Assembly (NCBI GenBank): GCA_945881865.1
Contig: CAMCVK010000001.1
Location: forward strand, 1-64,000
Direction: 5' to 3'
Source of the DNA: Fimbriimonas ginsengisoli Gsoil 348
Lineage (GTDB): Bacteria; Armatimonadota; Fimbriimonadia; Fimbriimonadales; Fimbriimonadaceae
Length of the DNA stretch: 64,000 nt
Shown here: in pieces, positions 40,625 to 50,621 of the stretch
Position numbering within the stretch: the stretch's first letter is position 1
Layout: each line of letters starts with the position of its first letter
Translations under genes and position numbers: made by a program
The notes under the pieces: model-generated
The model's database searches: none
Told to the model about the DNA's origin: nothing
The model's input: only the letters and a program-made list of their open reading frames with translations

Positions 40625-40630
40625 TATGAT
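40625..40630 (+). promoter_or_regulatory. Candidate -10 of gpmA
   Basis: TATGAT ends 7 nt before ATG 40638. No Shine-Dalgarno lies in the gap TTTAGCG, consistent with a leaderless transcript. Confidence 0.4.
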
Positions 40631-40637
40631 TTTAGCG

Positions 40638-41246
40638 ATGCCGAAACTCATCCTTGTTCGCCACGGGCAATCGCTTTGGAACCTTGAAGACCGCTTTACA
40701 GGGTGGGTTGACGTTCCGCTGACACCGCTCGGCGAAGCCGAAGCCCTGGCGGCCGGCGAGAAGCTACGCGGAATATCCGTCGACGTGGCGTACACCAGTG
40801 TGCTTACGCGCGCCCAGCGCACGCTCGCGCTGATTTTGGAAGGAATGGGAGTGACGGTGCCAACGATTCGCGATGTGGCGTTGAACGAACGACACTACGG
40901 CGACCTGCAGGGCCTCAACAAGAAGCGAACCGCCGAGAAGTACGGCGCGGAGCAGGTTCACATTTGGCGTCGAAGCTACGACGTTCCGCCGCCAGGCGCT
41001 GGCGGAGAGTCGCTTGAGATGACCGCCGCGCGAACCCTTCCCTTCTTCGAGCGCTGCATCCTCGGCGACATCGCCCAGGGCAAGGACGTCTTGGTCGTTG
41101 CCCATGGCAATTCGAACCGATCCATCGTGATGGACCTGGACAAGCTGACGAAAGAAGAGGTCCTCAACCTGAACCTCGGCACCGGCGTTCCGCTCATCTA
41201 TGAGCTGGAGCTCGACGGCGCCGTCATTTCGAAGTCGATCCTTTAG
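40638..41246 (+). CDS. gpmA: 2,3-bisphosphoglycerate-dependent phosphoglycerate mutase
   Basis: The glycolytic 3-PG/2-PG mutase of the histidine phosphatase fold. The phosphohistidine motif is [10 protein letters not shown] at residues 5-14, followed by [26 protein letters not shown] with the catalytic Glu and Tyr contacts, and [12 protein letters not shown] with the second His. Start revised to ATG 40638. At 202 residues it lacks part of the C-terminal tail of E. coli GpmA (about 250), as seen in many short bacterial forms. It overlaps the CrtI-like gene by 4 bp, convergent. Confidence 0.92.
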   Translation: MPKLILVRHGQSLWNLEDRFTGWVDVPLTPLGEAEALAAGEKLRGISVDVAYTSVLTRAQRTLALILEGMGVTVPTIRDVALNERHYGDLQGLNKKRTAEKYGAEQVHIWRRSYDVPPPGAGGESLEMTAARTLPFFERCILGDIAQGKDVLVVAHGNSNRSIVMDLDKLTKEEVLNLNLGTGVPLIYELELDGAVISKSIL

Positions 41247-42667
41247 AGCATCTCAGCGGCAAAGCGTCCGCCGAGCGTCACCATCGGCAGCCCGGCACCG
41301 GGCTGCACGCTTCCTCCGCAATAGAAGAGGTTTTTGAATTCGTCGTCGCGGTTGCTGAGCGGGAAAAGCCCGCCAAGGATTCGGTGCTTCTCATCTGGCC
41401 CGTACAGCGAGCCCCGATGGTTTCCGTGCTGCTGCTGGAAATAGACCGGGGTTTGGATCCGCCGGAAGTCGGTTTCCGCGACGTCGATTCCGAAGGTCCT
41501 TAACTGTGCCTCCAGGTTGTCGGCGAGCCTTTCTTGGTTGGCCGGCCAATCCAGATGGTCTTCCATTGCGGGCGACGTTACCACCGCGAAAAGGTTCGTT
41601 TTTCCCTTAGGCGCAACCGTTGGGTCCGTCATCGACGTATTGTTCAGATAGACAATCGGCTCGCTGGCGAAGGTCCGGGTGTCGTAAAGCGACTCAAACC
41701 CCTGCTCGAATGACTTGGGGACAAGCAGTGTGTGGTGTTCGACCTGTGGCAAGGGCTTTCGCACCCCCCAGTGCACGGTGAAGTAGCTATAGCTGGGCTC
41801 CATGTTCGCGCTTCGCCCGACCATTTCGCCAAAGGTGAGTCGATCCAAATTCGAAATGAAGCTCTCTGCTTCGTAGCGGGCCCCAAGGTTTGTGCGAACC
41901 GCCGTGATCCGGCTGCCCTCCTTTTCGACTTCCGTCACTTTCTCGGCGCGGAACTCTACGCCGAGCTCCTCGGCCAGTCGCCGGAACGCTTGCGGGATCG
42001 CCGAAATTCCGCCTTCCGGGTACCAAACCCCGTTTTGGAGCATGTAGTAGGGAATCAGCAGCGCGCCAGGCGCTTTCGACCGGTAGCTTTGGCCGCCGTA
42101 GGACGGGAATCCGTAGAAGAACGCACGGAGCAACGGAGTGCGAAACCAACCATCGACCATCTCGCGGTAGGTCTGCCGGACGTTGAATCGTGCGCCCACC
42201 TTCATCAGTTGCGGGTCGATGAGTTGCCAAATCCGATCGTACGGACGCGCAAACACGCTCTTCTCGACGGCGGGCGCGACCTCATCCAGCTTGGACATGA
42301 GCTCGGCGAAGTTCTTTCCGTCGGCCGCGTCAAGACCGGCCACGAGTTGCTCTGCCTGCTTTCGGTCGTCCGGCAAATCAAGCGGCTCCGAACCTTCGAA
42401 GCAAACCCGGCTAAGCGGTCGGAGTCTCTGAAACGTTAGGTAGTCCTCTCGCTTGCGTCCCGCATCCCGAAAAACGCGATCATAGAGCTCGGTGAGAATG
42501 ATGATGGAAGGGCCTGGATCAAGCCGGTAGTCGCCTTCCTGAATCGGAGCCGCTTTCCCTCCCGGAGTCGGGTCAAGAATAAGCACCTGGTGCCCTCTCA
42601 GCCTCGCGTAGATGGAGGCCACTAAGCCGCCCTGCCCGGCTCCCACGATGATGACGGCCTTTGGCAC
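41243..42667 (-). CDS. CrtI-like FAD-dependent oxidoreductase (phytoene desaturase family)
   Basis: A 474-residue flavoprotein. The N-terminal dinucleotide fold is [29 protein letters not shown], with GxGxxG intact; residues [19 protein letters not shown] match the CrtI/CrtN block. The C-terminal [27 protein letters not shown] is the typical FAD-closing motif of carotenoid desaturases and related ketolases or isomerases. Start revised to GTG 42667. No crtB or other carotenoid gene is adjacent, so desaturase versus oxygenase activity cannot be decided. Confidence 0.85.
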   Translation of the reverse strand: MPKAVIIVGAGQGGLVASIYARLRGHQVLILDPTPGGKAAPIQEGDYRLDPGPSIIILTELYDRVFRDAGRKREDYLTFQRLRPLSRVCFEGSEPLDLPDDRKQAEQLVAGLDAADGKNFAELMSKLDEVAPAVEKSVFARPYDRIWQLIDPQLMKVGARFNVRQTYREMVDGWFRTPLLRAFFYGFPSYGGQSYRSKAPGALLIPYYMLQNGVWYPEGGISAIPQAFRRLAEELGVEFRAEKVTEVEKEGSRITAVRTNLGARYEAESFISNLDRLTFGEMVGRSANMEPSYSYFTVHWGVRKPLPQVEHHTLLVPKSFEQGFESLYDTRTFASEPIVYLNNTSMTDPTVAPKGKTNLFAVVTSPAMEDHLDWPANQERLADNLEAQLRTFGIDVAETDFRRIQTPVYFQQQHGNHRGSLYGPDEKHRILGGLFPLSNRDDEFKNLFYCGGSVQPGAGLPMVTLGGRFAAEML

Positions 42668-42674
42668 GCCTGTT

Positions 42675-42860
42675 CTACGCAGTCTGCGTTTCGGACCGCT
42701 CGCCGAATCGTTTCTCAAGCCGCTCGACTTGATCATGAAGCTGATTCACCACGGTTTCCGGATCGTTGTTATCGACGAATGAGCGAAGCCGCCGGTACAG
42801 CATGGTGCCCACCACCCCGATGGCAATTCCCAGAAAAATGGTGGATGCAGTCTTTCCCAC
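42675..42860 (-). CDS. Small single-helix membrane protein
   Basis: The ORF-track start (TTG 42917) lies inside the terminator of the neighbouring gene, so I place the start at GTG 42860. The 61-residue product has one membrane helix (STIFLGIAIGVVGTMLYRRL) and an acidic/coiled C-terminal tail (NDPETVVNQLHDQVERLEKRF). It precedes the CrtI-like gene by 7 bp and may be co-transcribed with it. The function is unknown. Confidence 0.5.
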   Translation of the reverse strand: MGKTASTIFLGIAIGVVGTMLYRRLRSFVDNNDPETVVNQLHDQVERLEKRFGERSETQTA

Positions 42861-42887
42861 GACCTCTTTGTACCCAACTTTATGAAC

Positions 42888-42930
42888 AAAAAGGCCCGAC
42901 CCTGGAGCGAACTCCAAGATCGGGCCCTTT
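42888..42930 (-). terminator. Terminator of the giant SBBP/Ig gene
   Basis: On the minus strand GGGCCCGATCTTGGAG-ttcg-CTCCAGGGTCGGGCC is followed by TTTTT, beginning about 14 bp after the stop codon. It has a UUCG-type tetraloop, an especially stable loop. Confidence 0.9.
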
Positions 42931-42943
42931 GGTCCGACTGATC

Positions 42944-45900
42944 TTAGCGAAGGATGGAGAGCACGACGCTCTTCGTAACTTCGCCCGCCGTGGCGGTGAT
43001 CGTTGCGTTCACCGGCACCGAAAGCTGCTTCGGTACGAGGGTGAACTTGCCGCTGGTTTGGCCGGCGGCAATCGTGATGGTTTGGCCGGCCGGGAAGGTC
43101 GTGAACAGATCCCGGTTGAAGTTGAGTGTGACTACAAGTCCACCCGTTGGAGCCGGAGCGTCAAGGGTGACGGTCCCGGTCGCGGTTTGACCAGCCTTCA
43201 ACTGTTGCGGCGAGATGGTGAACGTTCTCAGCGATACCGGCAGGACGGTGATGTCTGCCGTTCTCGCTGCGGCGAGGAAAGACGCCGTGATCGTTGCGTT
43301 GGTCGACGAGAACACGCCTCTCGTCACAACGGCGAAGTTCACGCTGGAGGCGCCTACCGGTACCGTCACTTCGGCCGGAACCGTGACGGAGCTGGAAGAG
43401 CTCTTGAGCTTGATCCTCGTAGCTACGGCCGCCGGGAATTCCAGCGAGACCGTACCGGTTGCCGAGAGACCACCTCGGATCGAGGTCGGAGCCACGCTTA
43501 CCGAGAAGTCCGAACCAAGAACCGTGAAGGTCGCGGTTTCGGGGAAACCAGTCCTTCGGATGGCGCTGATCGTTGCCACCACGTCGAGACCGATCGTGGA
43601 GATCGGCGTCAGCGCAAACGTCGCTTCGGTAGCGCCGGCTGCAATCGAAACGCTTGCAGGAACGGTCGCCTTCGAGGACGAGCTGGTTAGCCTCACCACC
43701 ACGCCGCCGGCCGGAGCCGCCGCCGAGATGGTTACCCGACCGGTAACGGTGTCGCCGGTTCTGCCGGAGTTCGGCGTAAGCGAGACGCCCGTTACGTCAA
43801 TGTTGTCCACGAGCAGCGTGCCACTCACGGTTCCTCCGGCCGGCGTATTGTCGGCGTTCAGGACCTGAGCGGTTACGGTGCGCGAGGTGTTGATCGGCTC
43901 ATACACCGTGTCCAGGTTGAAGTTAATCGTCCCGGTGTTCGGCGGCACATTGAGAACGAGCGGATAGGCTGCCGTCGTGGAACCCACTTCCCGCAGCTTA
44001 TAGCCCGGCGTTCCCGCATTGAACGTGAGCCGAATCTTGGTAGCTACCGGCGAAACACCGGCAAAGGTTACGGTTCCCGTCGAGCTCGTTCCACCGGCAA
44101 CACGCGCCGGATTGAACGTCACGCTATCCAGTTTGATGGGTAGCACGATGAGCGGCTGCGAGACGTTCACTCCCAGGAGTCCAGCGGTGATGCTAGGCGT
44201 CCTCGTGGAAGTCACGCCTCGGGTTCGGATGATGAAGTTCGCCGTCAGCTGACCGGCCGGAACGGTGACCGTTCCGCCACCTGGGTAGGTGATCAACGTC
44301 GAGTCGGTGCTTGTAAGCGGGATCGTAACCCCACCAACCGGTGCCGGGAAGCTCAGAGTTACCGTTCCGGTGGCATCCTGTCCGCCAACGACTTCGGTCG
44401 GATCAAGCAGCAGACCGGTTAGCCAAGGCTTGACGGTCAGCGTCGATGTGGAGAACTTACCGAGGTAAGTCGCCGTCACGTCCGTGGTTTCGTCTTTAAG
44501 GACAGCCTTGGAGAAGATCGTAATCGTCCCCGTGGTTGCTCCCTGCGGAATCGTAAACGTCCGGGTGAAAACGTCGGCCGTTTGAGAGAACGAAGCCGCA
44601 ACCGGATTCGAAAGCTCAATCAGAACCTGCGCACCACCCGGACCTGCTGGGGTGTTTAGGGTAACCGTCGCAACCGAAGTCGCTCCAAGCCCTCCAGGAA
44701 TCGAGTTAGGAACCAGATCTAGAGTCGTGATGAAGGGGAAAGCAACTCTCTTTCGGAGGATGAAGCCGTCCCGTGTGTTCTGAGTAGAGATCACCGTCGC
44801 ATCTCCGCCGAGAGGGTTTTGCGCCGGTACCTGGAACGGCCAGAACTCGTCGTAGGCACCGAACTTCACCGTTATGCCGCTCGCGGCACCCTGGTCTCCG
44901 TTAGCCTTGAAAGCCAATCGATTGATTAGACCTGCCGGCAACGAGGCAACATCCCCTCGAAACGTAGGCGTACCAGTGCTTGAACGAAGCACGTAGCTTC
45001 GCGAACTGTCAGTCCAGCCGACGGTCCAGAGGTCGCCGAGGCTGTCGACGTAAGGGCCGAATACGAAGTCGTCCAGCAGGCCGCCAATGTAGCTACCGTA
45101 GACGAGGTCCGATCCTTGCGCGTTGAGAACGAGCATGAAGCCTTCCGTCGTTGGCAAGTCCGGAGCGTCTGGAGACGTGTATTCAGGGTCGAGTGCGTCG
45201 GCACTGAGCGGGATGCTCGGATAGAGGTTTTCCGTCGGCTCGTTCGGATCGCCCGGCGTGCTACCGTGCGTGTCCGGGAAGTTGGCCGTTGGCTTTAGAT
45301 TTCCGGTAACAACGGCGTTGCCGCCGATGTCAACCGCGATGCCTGCCGGAACCAGCTTGTCGAAGCCGCCAGAGCCAACGCGCATGTTCGTCGAGTAAAC
45401 GAGGTCCTTACCGTCTGAGCTCAACTTGGTCACGACCAAGTTCGGGCTGGCGTTGAAAACTTCGCCGTAAACGCCGCGAGTTCGCGGGTAGTTGAACGAC
45501 GTGGTGATGCCGGTGACGTAGGCGTTACCGAGCGGGTCGATGGCGATGGAAGAACCAGCGTTGACCGGCTCAAATCGCGTCGTGGTGTCGATGCTTCCGA
45601 TTCGCTCGTCGAGGTTTCCACCAAGAAGAACGGAGTAGCTGATCTTCGCTTCCGGAGCGTACTTACGAACGTACATGTCCGCCCGTCGCAGAAGACGCGC
45701 ACCAACGAAGTTTGCCGGCGTCGTCACCCACGTCGGGTTTGTTGCGGTTTCGGTCGTGCCCGAACCGAAGACGGTTCCAGCGATGTAGACGAAGCCGTCC
45801 TTATCCATCACAAGGCCGCCAATCTCGCTCTCAACTTGGTCGGGGAGATAGAAGGTCGATTTGGTTACGCGAGCGTAGTTCTGCTGCGTCGCGAGGAAGT

Positions 45901-47596
45901 CGTATCGAGCAACGAACGTCTTCTCGGCAAAGCCACCCGTACCGGCCGGGAAGCCACCAAAGATATTCGGAATGATGTCAGTCGTCTGTCCACCGAAGGC
46001 CAGGCGAACGTTGCCGCTCGCGGTGCCGTCTGCCGAAGGGGCAACATCGAAACCAGCAAGCGCCTCTTGTCCGTCGCCGCCGAAGATCAGCGACTTCGTC
46101 GGAAGCGGGTTTAGCCCGTTTGCCGTCCGCTTGAAGCGGATGACGAAGATGTCCGAATTCTTCAAAATCGAGTAAGGGAATAAGAAGTCTCTCCCTTGGA
46201 AGGTGATCGCAACGGAGCTGTTGACGATCTGCGCTTGGCCTCCGGATCGAACCGGGGTTTCGACGCGGTACTCGGCTCCCTTTGAGAGCGTGCCGTCAGC
46301 ACCGGCAGTGTTGCTGGAGACGGTGACCCTGCCCACTCCATAGACTGGCTCTAGAGCCGCCTGGACTTCGGCCGCAGTTGAGCTGAAGCTAAGTTCAGCC
46401 GTCGTTCTGCCTCCGTGGCGAATGCGGTAGGTGCCCTTAGTCGCGTTGTTCACCGGGTCGTAGGGCGACTGAATGTAGTAGACGTCGTTCTTGAAGAAGC
46501 CGGGAAAATTCGTTGATCGCGTTTGGCCAGCGACCCAAATGTCGCCGTACTGATCGCGTCGGATGAAGTTGCCCTGCTCGTCCGCGCCGCCGCCGAAGAA
46601 GGCAGAGTAGCGGTGGATGTAGGCGTCGCCTTCAAATATGGAAACGAATGCGTCCCAACCGCCGGCGAGGTTGAATCCGTACGGACCGGCGATAACGGGA
46701 AAGTTCGCGGATCGCGTTCGACCGGTCATGTAGGCCGTGCCCTGAACGTCGGTGGTCGTGGCGAAGACTTCGTCGAAGCCGGTGTCGCCACCGTAGTAGC
46801 TACCGTAGATCAGCGGGTCAATCACCAGATCGCGGTTTCGATCGTAGGCGCCAAGCTTGAAGCCAACGACATTGTTCTTTGCAACGGTGAACGAAGCCGG
46901 AACGACGACGCGCTTGCCGTTAACCACCTGGAAAACGGTGAGGCCAACGTGCTTCTTTTCGCCGAACTCGGTCTTAACGATGAGGTCGCGTCCCTTAGCA
47001 ACCACTCCGCTTGCTCCGGCAAAGCTCATCCCAATCTTGGATGGGTTTGCCTTTGCGCGGACAATGAGATCGTATCGCGGGGTGCGGGACTCGGTGTAGC
47101 TTCGAAGGTCAACGCCGTCATAGATGCCTCGGCTCATGACCTCGGCGTAAGCCTTGGTGGTCTTGCCGCCCTTTCCGTCGGCAGCCATATATCGCTCTAC
47201 GGCAGGCTGCGGTTTCACTCCGAAAGGCTTCACCTTGTTGCCACCCACGAACGATACGTGGACGGCCTGGCCGGCATATTTTGCCTTCGCGGAAGCGGGT
47301 GCCTGGTTCTTGTAATCCAGGATGAAACCGGTGGGCGTGACCCAGTAGTTGACGCCGGGACCCTTCAGCAGGAAGTCGCCGCGGGCATCCCATTGCCCCA
47401 CGTTCTCAGTAAAGCCAGCGGGCCGTTGAAGGGCACCTTTGGTTTGCTTCGATGCCGATTTCGTGGCATGGCTCTGCTTATCGCCGACCTTTGACTGATC
47501 GCCGGCGAACGCGGTTCCGCTAAGAACCGCCCCCGACAGCAACGAGACCAAGCCGACGGCGAGCGTGTTACGGACTCTTTTTCGATTCAAAAACAC
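42944..47596 (-). CDS. Giant secreted SBBP/Ig-like repeat protein
   Basis: Start revised to GTG 47596, which has AGAGGTG 8 nt upstream and gives a clean signal peptide FLNRKRVRNTLAVGLVSLLS...GTAFA; ATG 47644 is the alternative. The 1550-residue product has an N-terminal FTENVGQWDARGDFLLKG domain that usually precedes SBBP repeats (about 60-270), SBBP beta-propeller blades such as GSYYGGDTGFDEVFATTTD (about 270-950), an inserted GTYRIRHGGRTTAELSFSST repeat domain of the A-x-x-V-Q-x-A-L class, and eight or nine Ig-like modules of 85-95 residues (GG-x-x-ATGTVTL) to the end. No anchor or sorting signal is visible. Probable extracellular or surface protein. Confidence 0.85.
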   Translation of the reverse strand: MFLNRKRVRNTLAVGLVSLLSGAVLSGTAFAGDQSKVGDKQSHATKSASKQTKGALQRPAGFTENVGQWDARGDFLLKGPGVNYWVTPTGFILDYKNQAPASAKAKYAGQAVHVSFVGGNKVKPFGVKPQPAVERYMAADGKGGKTTKAYAEVMSRGIYDGVDLRSYTESRTPRYDLIVRAKANPSKIGMSFAGASGVVAKGRDLIVKTEFGEKKHVGLTVFQVVNGKRVVVPASFTVAKNNVVGFKLGAYDRNRDLVIDPLIYGSYYGGDTGFDEVFATTTDVQGTAYMTGRTRSANFPVIAGPYGFNLAGGWDAFVSIFEGDAYIHRYSAFFGGGADEQGNFIRRDQYGDIWVAGQTRSTNFPGFFKNDVYYIQSPYDPVNNATKGTYRIRHGGRTTAELSFSSTAAEVQAALEPVYGVGRVTVSSNTAGADGTLSKGAEYRVETPVRSGGQAQIVNSSVAITFQGRDFLFPYSILKNSDIFVIRFKRTANGLNPLPTKSLIFGGDGQEALAGFDVAPSADGTASGNVRLAFGGQTTDIIPNIFGGFPAGTGGFAEKTFVARYDFLATQQNYARVTKSTFYLPDQVESEIGGLVMDKDGFVYIAGTVFGSGTTETATNPTWVTTPANFVGARLLRRADMYVRKYAPEAKISYSVLLGGNLDERIGSIDTTTRFEPVNAGSSIAIDPLGNAYVTGITTSFNYPRTRGVYGEVFNASPNLVVTKLSSDGKDLVYSTNMRVGSGGFDKLVPAGIAVDIGGNAVVTGNLKPTANFPDTHGSTPGDPNEPTENLYPSIPLSADALDPEYTSPDAPDLPTTEGFMLVLNAQGSDLVYGSYIGGLLDDFVFGPYVDSLGDLWTVGWTDSSRSYVLRSSTGTPTFRGDVASLPAGLINRLAFKANGDQGAASGITVKFGAYDEFWPFQVPAQNPLGGDATVISTQNTRDGFILRKRVAFPFITTLDLVPNSIPGGLGATSVATVTLNTPAGPGGAQVLIELSNPVAASFSQTADVFTRTFTIPQGATTGTITIFSKAVLKDETTDVTATYLGKFSTSTLTVKPWLTGLLLDPTEVVGGQDATGTVTLSFPAPVGGVTIPLTSTDSTLITYPGGGTVTVPAGQLTANFIIRTRGVTSTRTPSITAGLLGVNVSQPLIVLPIKLDSVTFNPARVAGGTSSTGTVTFAGVSPVATKIRLTFNAGTPGYKLREVGSTTAAYPLVLNVPPNTGTINFNLDTVYEPINTSRTVTAQVLNADNTPAGGTVSGTLLVDNIDVTGVSLTPNSGRTGDTVTGRVTISAAAPAGGVVVRLTSSSSKATVPASVSIAAGATEATFALTPISTIGLDVVATISAIRRTGFPETATFTVLGSDFSVSVAPTSIRGGLSATGTVSLEFPAAVATRIKLKSSSSSVTVPAEVTVPVGASSVNFAVVTRGVFSSTNATITASFLAAARTADITVLPVSLRTFTISPQQLKAGQTATGTVTLDAPAPTGGLVVTLNFNRDLFTTFPAGQTITIAAGQTSGKFTLVPKQLSVPVNATITATAGEVTKSVVLSILR

Positions 47597-47833
47597 TAGT
47601 AAGACACCTCTAGAACGGTTCTCCTCATCAATTCCCGCGTTCATCCTGCCTTTCCGAATCCCGAAAAAGCGAAGACAACTCCCAAGTCGATGCAAGGCAT
47701 TATAGATCAATAGACCCAAAAACTCGCCTTACAACGACCCGTCTGTTAGACGCGACGTATGGGGCGAATGGTGCACACGGATTTAAGCTTTTCCGCCCGC
47801 GCCGACAAAATTGGCTGCGGGCGGAGAATCCGA

Positions 47834-48589
47834 CTACTTGCCCATCTTTCTTAGGTTGTCCAGGCAGCGCTGAACACTCTCCATCGGGGTCATTCCCTCA
47901 TACGATTCGTGCTCCACGATGTACCACTCGGTTCCGGCCACGCTCTCGCAAGCCTCAAACACGCGTGCCCAAGGCACGTCACCCTCGCCGATGACCGCCG
48001 CGCCATGCTCGCCGCTCCACTCCTTCAAGTGCTCCGTGATGCCTCGACCCGGGAAAGCCAGAATCGGCTCGATCGGGTCGGCGCCGGCCGACATGCCGTT
48101 GGCCGTGTCGTACTGCATGATGAAATCGTCCGGCGTGTTCTCGCCGAGAATCTGCCAAGCGGTCTTGCCGGAGTCGAGGGGAAGCATGTCGTCGCCATGA
48201 ACGTGAAATCCGGTTCGGAATCCGAGGTCGCGGAGACGGCCCGCCAAGATCGTCAACTCGGCCGCCGTTGCCGTCGTCGTGGCGTCGGTGTCGCGCTTCT
48301 CCTTCGGAATCCAGGGGATCACCAGGTTCTTGCAGCCCAGCGTCGTGTGGAAGGCGATCGTCTCGTCAAACTTCTCGTCCGTGAAGAAGCTGAGGTTCAC
48401 GTGGGTTCCGGCGACCTTCAGGTCGGCGGCGTCGAGGGCGGCTTTGACGTCTTCGGCGGAATGGCCGTGATACCCGGCAAATTCGACTCCGTCGTAGCCC
48501 ATTTTTCCGACGGCATCAATCACGCCGAGAAGGTCTTTGGCCGCGTCGTCGCGGACGGAGTAGAGCTGAAGTGCAATCGGAATACCCAT
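47834..48589 (-). CDS. Sugar phosphate isomerase/epimerase-like TIM barrel
   Basis: A 251-residue cytoplasmic protein of the xylose-isomerase-like AP endonuclease 2 superfamily. It opens IALQLYSVRDDAAKDLLGVI, then GYDGVEFAGYHGHSAEDV, VAGTHVNLSFF, GFHVHGDDM, and WYIVEHESYEGMTPMES, giving His, Glu and Asp metal ligands around the barrel. The ring substrate is unknown; inositol- or sugar-related isomerisation is typical. A -35 TTGCCC, 17-bp spacer and TAGAAT precede it, back to back with the tRNA promoter. Confidence 0.82.
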   Translation of the reverse strand: MGIPIALQLYSVRDDAAKDLLGVIDAVGKMGYDGVEFAGYHGHSAEDVKAALDAADLKVAGTHVNLSFFTDEKFDETIAFHTTLGCKNLVIPWIPKEKRDTDATTTATAAELTILAGRLRDLGFRTGFHVHGDDMLPLDSGKTAWQILGENTPDDFIMQYDTANGMSAGADPIEPILAFPGRGITEHLKEWSGEHGAAVIGEGDVPWARVFEACESVAGTEWYIVEHESYEGMTPMESVQRCLDNLRKMGK

Positions 48590-48598
48590 GGCGGTGGG

Positions 48599-48627
48599 AT
48601 TCTACATGAATCGGCGCGGATGGGCAA
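48599..48627 (-). promoter_or_regulatory. Promoter of the sugar isomerase-like gene
   Basis: On the minus strand TTGCCC (48622-48627), a 17-bp spacer and TAGAAT (48599-48604) end 9 nt before the ATG. The predicted leader is only 2-3 nt. Confidence 0.6.
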
Positions 48628-48639
48628 TTCGGAGGCCGC

Positions 48640-48668
48640 TTGACAACTCCTGCTCAACCGGGTATATT
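48640..48668 (+). promoter_or_regulatory. Promoter of tRNA-fMet
   Basis: A consensus -35 TTGACA (48640-48645), exact 17-bp spacer and -10 TATATT (48663-48668) place the transcription start about 5 nt before the tRNA. This is the best sigma-70-type promoter in the window besides that of the phage cassette. Confidence 0.85.
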
Positions 48669-48679
48669 GATCTTCTTGC

Positions 48680-48756
<77 letters not shown>

Positions 48757-48858
48757 AGTCCAAACAATATTCTTTTTGGACTTCGGCAAGCCGCTCTCCA
48801 TGGAGCAGACGCTGTCCCTTCAAGGCCAGATTGCCGCGAACGGATATCATTCTAGGCT

Positions 48859-49857
48859 ATGGCCGAAACCAACCGACGCATCCTCAGCGGGATGCGCTCC
48901 ACAAATCCGCGCTTGCACCTGGGGAACTACGAAGGAGCCCTGCGGAACTGGGTCGACCTACAAAACGAAGGCTACGATCTTTTCTGTATGGTTGCCGATC
49001 TGCACGCCCTCACCACGATGGCCGAGAACAGCGGCGAAGTCAGCCGGAACGCCCGCGAGATCGCGAAAGACTACATCGCGGCTGGAATCGACCCGGCAAA
49101 GTCGGTCGTGTTCATCCAGAGCCACGTGCCCGAGCATTCCGAAGCGCACGTCCTCCTCAGCATGATGACGCCGCTCGGCTGGCTGGAACGCACGCCAACC
49201 TACAAGGAAAAGCAAACCGATCTGGGCGGTGCCGAACGCGAACCTTACGGCCTTCTCGGCTACCCGGTCCTGCAGACCGTGGACATTCTTCTTTACAAGC
49301 CGTATGGCGTGCCTGTCGGGCGCGACCAAGCCCCGCACCTGGAGATCGGGAACGACATCGCCCTTCGGTTCAACCGAATAACCGGGAAGGAAGTATTCGC
49401 GCCGTACAAATACTTGATCCCGGAGGACGAGAACCGAGCGAAGCTGCCGGGCCTGGATATGCGCAAGATGTCGAAATCCTACGATAACTGCATCTACCTA
49501 TCGGACAGCGAGGACGAAACCGCCGAGAAGCTCAAGTCGGCCTTCACCACGCCAACGAAGCTGCGCAAAACCGACCCGGGGATTCCGGAAGGTTGTGCGG
49601 TTTGCCAGTATCTTCGCGTTTATTCGCCGAACTGGGAAGCCGCCTGGAACGAGGATCGGGCCGGCGAACGCGGCTGCATGCAAAGCAAGAAGGAGGCTAC
49701 CGAGGCCATCAACGAATACCTGCGACCGATGCGCGAACGCCGCAAGGAATTGGATGGCGACGCCATCGAGGACATCCTGCGCGACGGTGCCAAGCGAGCC
49801 CGCGAGTTCGCCGGTGCGACCCTTGCCGAGATGCGCGCCGCCATGGGGATGTACTGA
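48859..49857 (+). CDS. trpS: Tryptophanyl-tRNA synthetase
   Basis: A class Ic synthetase of 332 residues charging tRNA-Trp. The HIGH-type motif is in SGMRSTNPRLHLGNYEGAL, and the KMSKS loop is LPGLDMRKMSKSYDNCIYL. The tryptophan pocket and dimer helices QTVDILLYKPYGVPVGRDQ are present. The first motif has RSTN where most TrpRS have QPTG. The TGA overlaps the ATG of the HAD gene, so they are coupled. TATCAT lies 8 nt before the start. Confidence 0.93.
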   Translation: MAETNRRILSGMRSTNPRLHLGNYEGALRNWVDLQNEGYDLFCMVADLHALTTMAENSGEVSRNAREIAKDYIAAGIDPAKSVVFIQSHVPEHSEAHVLLSMMTPLGWLERTPTYKEKQTDLGGAEREPYGLLGYPVLQTVDILLYKPYGVPVGRDQAPHLEIGNDIALRFNRITGKEVFAPYKYLIPEDENRAKLPGLDMRKMSKSYDNCIYLSDSEDETAEKLKSAFTTPTKLRKTDPGIPEGCAVCQYLRVYSPNWEAAWNEDRAGERGCMQSKKEATEAINEYLRPMRERRKELDGDAIEDILRDGAKRAREFAGATLAEMRAAMGMY

Positions 49858-50621
49858 TGCCGCACCTAAACGGCATTAAAGTGGTCTACTTCGACCTGGA
49901 CGACACCCTCTGCGGCTACTGGAACGCCAGCAAAGCCGGCCTGCGCCGGGCGTTCGGTGAGCACGCTCCGGAAGGCGTGACGGTCGAGGAAATGGTGATT
50001 CACTGGGCCGAGGCGTACCGCGAGTTCGCCCCGCAAGTGAAAACCGAACGGTGGTACGAGCCGTATCTCACCAGCGGTGAGCCCACGCGGACCGAGCAAA
50101 TGCACATGGCACTGCGGCGGGCCGGGCACGACGACCGTACCCGCGCGGAGGCCCTGTCTCGGGCATACATGCTCTACCGCGACGCCGAGCTACAACTGTT
50201 TGAAGATGCGATCGACGTTCTCACCGCCCTTCGTGGGCGATTCGAACTTGGGTTAATCACGAACGGACCGGCAGACATCCAACGCATGGAGATTGCCACC
50301 CTCGGCATCGGTCAATTCTTCGACCACGTGTTCATCGAGGGCGAGATGCGGGAAGGAAAACCGAAGCCGGGCGTGTTCGCTCGCGCGAACGAGGCCGCCC
50401 GAAGCCGTCCGGAAGAAACGGTGATGGTTGGGAACAGTTTCGGTCATGACATCGCCCCGGCGATTGCCGCCGGTTGGTATGGCTTCTGGATTCGCCGCGA
50501 CAGCGACGTCCCGCCTAGCGCGCATCCGAATACGAAGCCGGAGGATAGGCCGGCCGACTCGGTTCCGCCGACCGCCACAATTAACGCTCTCTCGGAGCTA
50601 CTTCCCTGGCTTATCGACTGA
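49857..50621 (+). CDS. HAD-family hydrolase (YjjG/N-acylneuraminate-9-phosphatase-like)
   Basis: A 254-residue phosphatase with C1-type helical cap. Motif I is VYFDLDDTLCGYWNAS, motif II LITNGPADIQRMEI, and motif III/IV KPKPGVFARANEAA...VMVGNSFGHDIAPAIAAGW. Start revised to ATG 49857, overlapping the trpS stop. The probable substrate is a nucleotide or sugar phosphate; it may act as a house-cleaning phosphatase. Its 3' end overlaps the convergent lipoprotein gene by 24 bp. Confidence 0.88.
   Translation: MPHLNGIKVVYFDLDDTLCGYWNASKAGLRRAFGEHAPEGVTVEEMVIHWAEAYREFAPQVKTERWYEPYLTSGEPTRTEQMHMALRRAGHDDRTRAEALSRAYMLYRDAELQLFEDAIDVLTALRGRFELGLITNGPADIQRMEIATLGIGQFFDHVFIEGEMREGKPKPGVFARANEAARSRPEETVMVGNSFGHDIAPAIAAGWYGFWIRRDSDVPPSAHPNTKPEDRPADSVPPTATINALSELLPWLID

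Noticed and set aside
42861-42917. TTG start of the small membrane protein at 42917
   Set aside because: It lies within the terminator stem-loop of the giant gene, so translation from there is unlikely.
46523-47494. 323-aa plus-strand ORF inside the giant SBBP gene
   Set aside because: Shadow of the repeat-rich coding region; no start signal or recognisable motif.
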